Notes under the pieces: model-generated
What the model was told of the DNA's origin: nothing
The model's database searches: none
The model's input: the letters and a program-made list of their open reading frames with translations, nothing else
Shown here: piece after piece, positions 1 to 4,879 of the stretch
How positions within the stretch are numbered: position 1 is the stretch's first letter
How the letters are laid out: every line of letters begins with the position of its first letter
Assembly: GCA_013694495.1 (NCBI GenBank)
Contig: JACDCH010000606.1
Location: 1-5,828 of the forward strand
Direction of reading: 5' to 3'
DNA length: 5,828 bases
Source of the DNA: Acidimicrobiia bacterium
GTDB lineage: Bacteria > Actinomycetota > Acidimicrobiia > Acidimicrobiales > JACDCH01
Program-made: the position numbers and the translations under genes

Positions 1-115
1 GGCGGCGCCGGCCGCCCGCAAGGCCACGGCCACGGCCAAGAAGTCGGCACCGGCCAGGAAGGCCACGCCCGCCAAGAAGGCCACGCCCGCCAAGAAGGCT
101 GCCAAGCGTCGCTGA
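1..115 (+). CDS. C-terminal end of an unidentified Lys/Ala/Pro-rich protein (5' truncated)
   Basis: The window opens inside an open frame whose full codons begin at base 2 and which ends at the TGA at 113-115. The visible 37 residues contain 9 Lys and 4 Arg with Ala, Pro and Thr and no acidic residue, and end in AKRR. Such PAKK-type tails are found on actinobacterial HU/HupB nucleoid proteins, on some topoisomerase I C-termini and on other nucleic-acid-binding proteins. They bind DNA or RNA electrostatically and are largely disordered. The body of the protein lies outside the window, so I cannot say which family it belongs to. The gene converges on ileS with a 39-bp gap. The frame is supported by the basic periodic codon pattern and GC-rich third positions. 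It is certainly coding-like, but its identity is open. Confidence 0.7.
   Translation, partial: AAPAARKATATAKKSAPARKATPAKKATPAKKAAKRR
59..94 (+). repeat. Two perfect tandem copies of an 18-bp coding unit
   Basis: Bases 59-76 and 77-94 are identical copies of an in-frame 18-bp unit encoding K-A-T-P-A-K. A further AAG GCT continues the pattern. Exact identity at the DNA level, including third positions, indicates recent slippage or duplication inside a low-complexity tail rather than an independent element. Confidence 0.8.
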
Positions 116-154
116 CGCTCGTCGTCCGGTCCGCACACGCGGCCGCCCGGTCGG

Positions 155-3100
155 TCAGGCCAGCTTCGAGACGAGCACGTGGACGGCGCGGCCGTCCGTG
201 AGCTCCATGCGGTGCGCGTCGGCCGGGTGGTGGTGCCCGTCCTCGGGCACGAAGATCTCGGTGGCGAGCACCTCGGCCTCGATGAACGTCCGGTGCGCCG
301 CGATCGCGGCGCGGACGTCGTCGTGGTGGGTGTGCAGCACCACCCTGACCCGGTCGGACACGTCGAGGCCCTCGGTCTTGCGGGCCTCGTTGATGCCCCG
401 CATCAGGTCGCGGGCGACGCCCTCGGCCTCGAGCGCGGGGGTGACGGCCGTGTCGAGGCTCACGACGAGGTCGGTGCCCGGCACCACCCGCGTGGCGGCG
501 TCGCCGCCCTGCAGCACGAGCTCGTACTCGTCGGCGGCGAGCTGGCGGCCGGCGATGAGCACGCCGTCGTCGCCGACCTCGTAGTCGCCCTCCTTCGCCG
601 CCCGCACCACCTTCTGCATGTCGGCGCCGACGCGGGGCCCGAGGACCGAGGGGATGAGCTTGAGGACGCGCGTCGCCGTGGTCTCGGTGGTGAGCTCGAC
701 GGCCTTCACGTTGACCTCGTCGGCGATGAGGTCGACGAACGGGCGCAGCACCTCGGCCGACGGGGACGAGACGGTGAGCGACGACAGCGGCAGGCGCACC
801 CGCAGCTTCGTCTCCTTGCGGATCGACAAGCCGGCCGAGCAAACCTGGCGGACGGCGTCCATGGCGGCGACGAGCTCGGCGTTGGCCGGGATGGGGTCGG
901 CGTCGGGCCAGTCGGCGAGGTGCACCGACTTCCCGCCGGTGAGGTCGGGCCAGATCGAGTCGCTCACCAGGGGCAGCAGCGGCGCGGCCACCCGGCACAA
1001 CACCTCGAGGGCGTCGTGCAACGTGCCCAGCGCCGTCGGGTCGCCCGCCCAGAACCGGTCGCGCGAGCGGCGGATGTACCAGTTGTTCATGGTGTCGAGG
1101 AAGGCGCCGACCGATGCGCACGCGCCGGACAGGTCGTAGCGGTCGAGGGCGGCACCGACGTCGACGACGAGGTCGTGCACCTTCGCCGTGAGGTACCGGT
1201 CGAGCGCGGAAGGCGGGCCGCCGGCGACACTGCCAGCCGCGACGTCGTCGGGGGCGGCGTTGGCGTAGAGCGTGAGGAAGTACCAGGCGTTCCAGATGGG
1301 CAGCAGGACCTGGCGCACGGCCTCGTCCATGGCCCGGCGGTCGACCACCATGTCGCTGCCCCGCAGCACCGCCGACGACAGCAGCGCCCAGCGCATGGCG
1401 TCGGCACCGGTGGTGGCGAACATCTCCTGGGGGTCGGGGAAGTTGCGAAGGCTCTTCGACAGCTTCTGCCCGTCGTCGCCGAGCAGCACGCCGTGCACGA
1501 CGCACGACTTGAACGCGGGCCGGTCGAACAGCGCGGTGGACAGCACGTGCAGCGTGTAGAACCAGCCGCGGGTCTGGCCGATGTACTCGCAGATGAAGTC
1601 GCCGGGGAAGTGCGACTCGAACCACTCGCGGTTCTCGAACGGGTAGTGCACCTGGGCGTACGGCATCGAGCCCGACTCGAACCAGCAGTCGAGCACGTCG
1701 CCGATGCGGCGCATCGTCGACTGGCCCGTCGGGTCGTCGGGGTTCGGTCGGGTGAGCTCGTCGATGCCGGGGCGGTGGAGGTCGGCCGGCCGCACGCCGA
1801 AGTCGCGCTCGAGCTCGTCGAGGCTGCCGTAGACGTCGACGCGGGGATAGCGGGGGTCGTCGGACTTCCACACCGGGATGGGGGAGCCCCAGAACCGGTT
1901 GCGGCTGATCGACCAGTCCCGGGCGCCCTCGAGCCACTTCCCGAAGCTGCCGTCGCGGACGTGCTCGGGCACCCAGGTGATCTCCTGGTTGAGCTCGAGC
2001 ATGCGGTCGCGGATCTGGGTGACGGCGACGAACCAGCTCGACACCGCCTTGTAGACGAGCGGGGTCTGCGTGCGCCAGCAGTGCGGATACGAGTGGTCGT
2101 AGGTCTCGTGCCGCACGACGAGGCCCTTGTCCTTGAGGGCCCGGATCACACCGGGGTTGGCCTCGAAGACCTGCAGGCCCTCCCAGTCCGGCACCTCGGC
2201 CGTGAAGCGGGTGCGGTCGTCGACCGGGACCACGACGGGGATGCCGGCGGCCTGGCAGGCGGCCATGTCGACCTCGCCGAAGCCGGGCGCCATGTGAACG
2301 ATGCCGGTGCCCTCGTCGGTCTCGACGAAGTCGGCGCCCAGCACCACGAAGGCGCCAGGGGTGCCGACGAAGAAGTCGAAGAGCGGGGTGTAGCGACGGC
2401 CGACGAGCTCGGAGCCGAGCATCGTGCCCACCTGCTCCGCCCCCTCCAGCTCCTTGGCGTAGCCGGCCACGGTGGCCGCCCCGAGGACGTAGCGGTGCCC
2501 GTCGGGCGCAGCGAACACGGCGTACTCGAAGTCGGGACCGACGGCGACGGCGAGGTTCGACGGCAGCGTCCACGGCGTGGTCGTCCATACGAGGAGCCGC
2601 TCGCCGGTCTCGAGCTCGAAGGCGACCGTGAGCGCCGGGTCCTGGCGCTGCCGGTAGGCGTCGTCGAGGCGGGTCTCGAAGTTCGACAGCGGCGTCTCGC
2701 ACTCCCAGCAGTACGGCAGCACGCGCAGGCCTTCGTAGAGCAGCCCCCGCTCGTGGAGCTGCTTGATCGCCCACATGACCGACTCCATGTAGTCGAGATC
2801 CATGGTCTTGTAGTCGCTGACCATGTCGACCCAGCGGGCGGCGCGCGTGACGTAGCCGTCCCAGACGTCGGCGGTGGTGCCGACGATCGAACGGCAGCGC
2901 TCGTTGAACGTGTCGACGCCGAGCTCCTCGATGGCGACGCGGCCCGACACGCCCAGCGCCTTCTCGGCCTCCATCTCGACCGGGAGGCCGTGGCAGTCCC
3001 ACCCGAAGCGGCGGTCGACCCGCTGGCCCCGCATCGTGCGATAACGGGGGATCGCGTCCTTCACGAAGCCCGTGAGCATGTGGCCGTAGTGGGGCAGCCC

Positions 3101-3259
3101 GTTGGCGAACGGGGGCCCGTCGTAGAACACGAACTCGTCGGCGCCGGCCCGCTGCTCGATGCTGGCGGCGAACGTGCCGTCGGCCCGCCAGCGCTCGATG
3201 ATCCCGCGCTCCAGCTCCGGGAAGCTGGGGCTGGCCGGGACCTCGGGGTAGCGGGGCAT
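155..3259 (-). CDS. ileS: Isoleucyl-tRNA synthetase, type 2 (eukaryote-like)
   Basis: A 1034-residue class I aminoacyl-tRNA synthetase that charges tRNA-Ile with isoleucine in the cytoplasm. The length is usual for the family. The HIGH motif is HYGH at residues 57-60 and the KMSKS loop is KLSKS at 599-603. The CP1 editing domain (about 190-410) has the Thr-rich VWTTTPWTLPSN (224-235) and GTGIVHMAPGFGEVD (317-331), whose last Asp matches the conserved editing aspartate. Residues 448-464 (DWSISRNRFWGSPIPVW) are the catalytic-core signature. The anticodon-binding helical domain covers about 686-850 (NNWYIRRSRDRFW at 725-737). The C-terminal part (about 940-975, with EGVARDLMRGINEARK) is typical of type 2 enzymes and lacks the terminal CxxC zinc finger of type 1. 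A Cys pair at 184/187 persists, but its partner site reads C394-W-R-T397. The ATG at 3259 is followed at once by the family N-terminus. There is no Shine-Dalgarno, but a -10-like element sits 6 nt upstream, which suggests a leaderless mRNA. Confidence 0.98.
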   Translation of the reverse strand: MPRYPEVPASPSFPELERGIIERWRADGTFAASIEQRAGADEFVFYDGPPFANGLPHYGHMLTGFVKDAIPRYRTMRGQRVDRRFGWDCHGLPVEMEAEKALGVSGRVAIEELGVDTFNERCRSIVGTTADVWDGYVTRAARWVDMVSDYKTMDLDYMESVMWAIKQLHERGLLYEGLRVLPYCWECETPLSNFETRLDDAYRQRQDPALTVAFELETGERLLVWTTTPWTLPSNLAVAVGPDFEYAVFAAPDGHRYVLGAATVAGYAKELEGAEQVGTMLGSELVGRRYTPLFDFFVGTPGAFVVLGADFVETDEGTGIVHMAPGFGEVDMAACQAAGIPVVVPVDDRTRFTAEVPDWEGLQVFEANPGVIRALKDKGLVVRHETYDHSYPHCWRTQTPLVYKAVSSWFVAVTQIRDRMLELNQEITWVPEHVRDGSFGKWLEGARDWSISRNRFWGSPIPVWKSDDPRYPRVDVYGSLDELERDFGVRPADLHRPGIDELTRPNPDDPTGQSTMRRIGDVLDCWFESGSMPYAQVHYPFENREWFESHFPGDFICEYIGQTRGWFYTLHVLSTALFDRPAFKSCVVHGVLLGDDGQKLSKSLRNFPDPQEMFATTGADAMRWALLSSAVLRGSDMVVDRRAMDEAVRQVLLPIWNAWYFLTLYANAAPDDVAAGSVAGGPPSALDRYLTAKVHDLVVDVGAALDRYDLSGACASVGAFLDTMNNWYIRRSRDRFWAGDPTALGTLHDALEVLCRVAAPLLPLVSDSIWPDLTGGKSVHLADWPDADPIPANAELVAAMDAVRQVCSAGLSIRKETKLRVRLPLSSLTVSSPSAEVLRPFVDLIADEVNVKAVELTTETTATRVLKLIPSVLGPRVGADMQKVVRAAKEGDYEVGDDGVLIAGRQLAADEYELVLQGGDAATRVVPGTDLVVSLDTAVTPALEAEGVARDLMRGINEARKTEGLDVSDRVRVVLHTHHDDVRAAIAAHRTFIEAEVLATEIFVPEDGHHHPADAHRMELTDGRAVHVLVSKLA

Positions 3260-3265
3260 CGTTCC

Positions 3266-3271
3266 AGACTA
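3266..3271 (-). promoter_or_regulatory. Putative -10 element for a leaderless ileS transcript
   Basis: Read on the minus strand, TAGTCT fits the TANNNT -10 consensus of actinobacterial housekeeping promoters. Exactly 6 nt separate it from the ileS ATG, which would put transcription start at or next to the A of the start codon. No purine-rich ribosome-binding site lies before the ATG, which agrees with a leaderless message. No convincing -35 hexamer is visible. This rests on pattern and spacing only. Confidence 0.45.
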
Positions 3272-3300
3272 AGGGTGAGGCCCAACGCACCCGCAGCCCG

Positions 3301-3306
3301 TAAGGT
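3301..3306 (+). promoter_or_regulatory. Putative -10 element for the DUF167 gene
   Basis: TAAGGT fits TANNNT and ends 8 nt before the GTG at 3315. There is no Shine-Dalgarno between them, so the transcript may be leaderless or nearly so. It lies 29 bp from the oppositely oriented ileS -10 candidate, so the two promoters would share one short divergent region. No clear -35 is visible. Confidence 0.4.
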
Positions 3307-3314
3307 CGCCCGCC

Positions 3315-3674
3315 GTGCCTGTCGACGACCTGTTCTCGGCCGACGGTGAGGACGCCGTCCTCCTCGCCGTGCACGCCCAGCCGGGCGCCGGGCGCACGCA
3401 GGTGGCCGGCCGCCACGGGGACGCCCTCAAGGTGCGGGTGGCGGCGCCGCCGGAGGGCGGACGGGCCAACACCGAGCTGGCGAGGCTGCTGGCGGAGACG
3501 TTCGCCGTGAAACCGGCCGCGGTCACGCTCACCGCCGGCGACACGAGCCGCACGAAGCGGTTCCGCATCGCCGGCGTGGCGCCGGCCGACTTCGGGCCGC
3601 TCCTCGAACAGGTGCTGGCGGGCGGCCCCGTGCCCACCGGCCGCACCGCTCCGGTCCCCGGCCGCCGCCCCTGA
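3315..3674 (+). CDS. DUF167 / YggU (UPF0235) family protein
   Basis: A small soluble protein of 119 residues whose biochemical role is not established in this family. The core spans about residues 14-88 and shows the family signatures: VHAQPGAGRTQVAG (19-32), LKVRVAAPPEGGRANTEL (38-55) and AGDTSRTKRFRIAG (74-87). These correspond to the usual QPGA(R/K)...V.G, LK(V/I)...APP..GKAN and SG..SR.K...I.G blocks. The last 30 or so residues are an extension ending in a Pro/Gly/Arg-rich stretch that is probably disordered. GTG at 3315 is the first start that includes the whole core, and the candidate -10 at 3301-3306 supports it. The gene is divergent from ileS and followed by a 121-bp gap, so it is probably transcribed alone. 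DUF167 genes are often found near yggT/ylmG and cell-division genes, which would suit this neighbourhood, but nothing here proves a role. Confidence 0.9.
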   Translation: MPVDDLFSADGEDAVLLAVHAQPGAGRTQVAGRHGDALKVRVAAPPEGGRANTELARLLAETFAVKPAAVTLTAGDTSRTKRFRIAGVAPADFGPLLEQVLAGGPVPTGRTAPVPGRRP

Positions 3675-3717
3675 TCCCTCTCGGCCCCAGCCGGCCCGAC
3701 GGCGACGTCGCGGCGCC

Positions 3718-3731
3718 CGCCGGGGACGGCG
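3718..3731. repeat. Short inverted repeat (5-bp arms, 4-nt loop)
   Basis: CGCCG and CGGCG flank the loop GGGA as perfect arms. It is 6 nt upstream of a second hairpin of the same dimensions. In such GC-rich DNA a single 5-bp stem is weak evidence. It could be part of a factor-dependent terminator, an operator or chance. Confidence 0.3.
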
Positions 3732-3737
3732 AGTGTC

Positions 3738-3751
3738 GGGGATCCGTCCCC
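3738..3751. repeat. Short inverted repeat in the spacer of the dksA-like promoter
   Basis: GGGGA and TCCCC flank the loop TCCG as perfect arms. The repeat ends 6 nt before the -10 candidate TAGCTT and so occupies the -35/spacer zone, where a dimeric repressor could compete with RNA polymerase. No T-run follows, so an intrinsic terminator is unlikely. The function is inferred from position only. Confidence 0.35.
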
Positions 3752-3757
3752 AGCGAG

Positions 3758-3763
3758 TAGCTT
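3758..3763 (+). promoter_or_regulatory. Putative -10 element for the dksA-like/lspA/rluD operon
   Basis: TAGCTT matches TANNNT and stands out in otherwise A/T-poor sequence. A start about 7 nt downstream (near 3770) would give a leader of about 26 nt containing the GGAG ribosome-binding site. The -35 region (around 3734-3739) is not recognisable. It is the only evident promoter for the following tightly spaced genes. Confidence 0.4.
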
Positions 3764-3785
3764 GCGGCGCCCCTTCGTCAGACCC

Positions 3786-3789
3786 GGAG
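3786..3789 (+). promoter_or_regulatory. Ribosome-binding site deciding the dksA-like start
   Basis: GGAG lies 6 nt before the ATG at 3796. It is the only well-placed Shine-Dalgarno among the starts in this window. It favours ATG 3796 over the upstream in-frame GTG at 3733, which would add 21 residues with no family resemblance and would begin upstream of the promoter candidate. Confidence 0.65.
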
Positions 3790-3795
3790 CGCACC

Positions 3796-4344
3796 ATGGC
3801 CAGCCCCACCGCGAAGAAGCCCGCGGCCAAGAAAGCGGCCGCAAAGAAGCAAACCGCCGCGGCCGCGGCACCGGCGGCGGCCAAGAAGGCCGTCCCCGTG
3901 AAGAAGGCAGCCGCGAAGCCGGCGAAAGAGCCCGCAGTGGTCGCGAAGAAGGCGCCGGCCAAGAAGGGCTCCGCCGTGCTCGACAAGTTCCTCGAGGGAC
4001 AGCGGAAGTCGCTGCTCGAGGAGCGGGCCCGCCTCACGCGGCACTCCGAGGTGCTCAAGGCCGAGGCCGACTCCCTCGCCCTCGACCGCGAGGCCGGCGA
4101 CACCCAGTTCGACGAGGAGTCGGGCGAGGGCGACACGCTGGCGGTGGAGCGCGAGCGCGACCTCGTGCTGTCGGCCCGGGCCCTGGAGACGGTGGCCGAG
4201 ATCGACCACGCGCTCGAGAAGCTCACCGACGGCACCTACGGCACGTGCGAGATCTCCGGCCAGCCGATCCCGAAGGAGCGGCTGCGGGCCATCCCCTGGG
4301 CGCGCGAGCGGGTCGAGTTCAAGGCCACCGGCTTCATCCGGTGA
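3796..4344 (+). CDS. DksA/TraR-family RNA polymerase-binding regulator with degenerate zinc finger and basic N-terminal tail
   Basis: A cytoplasmic protein of 182 residues. Family members insert a coiled coil into the RNA polymerase secondary channel and tune initiation, often with ppGpp. Residues 5-57 form a Lys/Ala/Pro tail with 16 Lys and one Glu. A coiled-coil hairpin follows: helix one about 60-100 (VLDKFLEGQRKSLLEERARL), an acidic tip about 102-116 (DTQFDEESGEGDTLA) and helix two about 117-144. Residues 148-176 are the C4 finger region (YGTCEISGQPIPKERLRAIPWARERVEFK). Only C151 is kept: the other expected cysteines are S154, R172 and F175, so zinc binding in the usual way is not expected. 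The DxxDxA tip motif of E. coli DksA is not cleanly present. The fold call is strong, but a DksA-like effect on transcription is inferred. It is the first gene of a compact unit with lspA and the pseudouridine synthase, and has its own promoter candidate and ribosome-binding site. Confidence 0.93.
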   Translation: MASPTAKKPAAKKAAAKKQTAAAAAPAAAKKAVPVKKAAAKPAKEPAVVAKKAPAKKGSAVLDKFLEGQRKSLLEERARLTRHSEVLKAEADSLALDREAGDTQFDEESGEGDTLAVERERDLVLSARALETVAEIDHALEKLTDGTYGTCEISGQPIPKERLRAIPWARERVEFKATGFIR

Positions 4345-4361
4345 CCGGCACCCGCCCGTGA
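4341..4361 (+). other. Possible six-codon mini-ORF linking dksA-like and lspA
   Basis: GTG at 4341 overlaps the dksA-like TGA in a GTGA tetranucleotide, reads M-T-G-T-R-P, and stops at the TGA 4359-4361, which overlaps the lspA GTG (4358) in a second GTGA. It could pass terminating ribosomes from the first gene to lspA, whose start has no Shine-Dalgarno. With only six codons it may equally be chance, so I list it as a candidate coupling element, not a gene. Confidence 0.25.
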
Positions 4362-4879
4362 CGGCGGGGGCGAGGCGCGGGGCGACCCTCGCCACCGTCG
4401 CCGCGGTGGTGATCGCGGCCGACCAGGCCACCAAGCACTGGGCCGTCAACGCCCTCGACCGCGGGCGGGTCATCGACGTGCTGTGGACCCTGCGCTTCAA
4501 GCTCCACTTCAACTCGGGCCTGGCGTTCTCCCTCGGCAGCGGCCGGGGCGGCCTGATCGCGCTCGTCGGCCTCGTGGTGCTGGCCGTGCTGGTGCGGTCG
4601 GTCCTGGCCTGGCCCGGGCGGCTGGCGCCGATCGCGGCGGGCGTGGTCGTGGGCGGGGCCCTCGGCAACATCGTCGATCGCGCCTTTCGGGCCGGGTCCG
4701 GCGCGCTGGGAGGCAGCGTCATCGACTTCATCGACGTGCAGTGGTGGCCGGTGTTCAACGTGGCCGACATGGCGGTCACGATCGGCGCCCTCCTGCTCAT
4801 CGTCTCGTCCTTCCTGCAGCCCGAGCCGGACGCCGCCACCCAGGCGCCCACCGTCGCCATCGCCGGGCGCGAGGAGTGA
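4358..4879 (+). CDS. lspA: Lipoprotein signal peptidase (signal peptidase II)
   Basis: An integral membrane aspartyl protease of 173 residues that cleaves signal peptides of diacylglyceryl-modified prolipoproteins just before the lipidated cysteine. The family blocks are all present: DQATK (22-26) after the first membrane segment (about 8-22), the NSGLAFSL block (52-59), GGALGNIVDR (99-108), VIDF (121-124) and FNVAD (133-137). D123 and D137 match the catalytic aspartate pair, and D108 is also conserved. Four membrane segments are visible at about 8-22, 64-84, 89-105 and 136-153. The C-terminal 20 residues are a polar tail. The GTG at 4358 has no Shine-Dalgarno, but the next in-frame starts would cut into the first membrane segment. 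It starts 13 bp after the dksA-like stop and overlaps the next gene by 4 bp, so translational coupling is likely. Expected target of globomycin-type inhibitors, from family knowledge. Confidence 0.97.
   Translation: MTAGARRGATLATVAAVVIAADQATKHWAVNALDRGRVIDVLWTLRFKLHFNSGLAFSLGSGRGGLIALVGLVVLAVLVRSVLAWPGRLAPIAAGVVVGGALGNIVDRAFRAGSGALGGSVIDFIDVQWWPVFNVADMAVTIGALLLIVSSFLQPEPDAATQAPTVAIAGREE

Larger units (their letters stand above)
3675..3795. other. Non-coding intergenic region before the DksA-family gene
   Basis: This 121-bp stretch between the DUF167 stop and the dksA-like ATG holds a 10-bp palindrome (3702-3711, GCGACGTCGC), two adjacent short inverted repeats (3718-3731 and 3738-3751), a -10-like TAGCTT (3758-3763) and a Shine-Dalgarno GGAG (3786-3789). 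No hairpin is followed by a T-run, so I see no standard intrinsic terminator for the DUF167 gene. Confidence 0.6.

Noticed and set aside
131..142. A hairpin CCGC-ACAC-GCGG between the left-edge gene and ileS as a shared terminator
   Set aside because: The stem is only 4 bp, there is no T-run on either strand, and such repeats are common by chance in this composition.
139..146. The 8-bp palindrome GCGGCCGC as a regulatory site
   Set aside because: It lies downstream of both convergent genes, where regulation of initiation is unlikely, and is an expected word in GC-rich DNA.
179..3349. A 1056-codon open frame on the plus strand, antisense to all of ileS
   Set aside because: Its translation is rich in Arg, Gly, Val, His and Asp with no recognisable domain, and the opposite strand has full IleRS motifs. 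Long stop-free antisense frames are expected in GC-rich genes with strong third-position bias.
3519..3535. A stretch in the DUF167 gene faintly resembling the complement of a T-box core
   Set aside because: Only about six bases match, it is inside a conserved coding sequence and far from the ileS start, and no specifier or antiterminator arrangement is visible.
3733..3795. An upstream GTG start for the DksA-family gene
   Set aside because: The added 21 residues do not resemble the family. The start would lie before the promoter candidate, and a good GGAG sits 6 nt before ATG 3796.
4483..4875. An N-terminal extension of the pseudouridine synthase reading through lspA
   Set aside because: It overlaps the conserved lspA frame and gives low-complexity sequence. 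The family N-terminus begins at GTG 4876.
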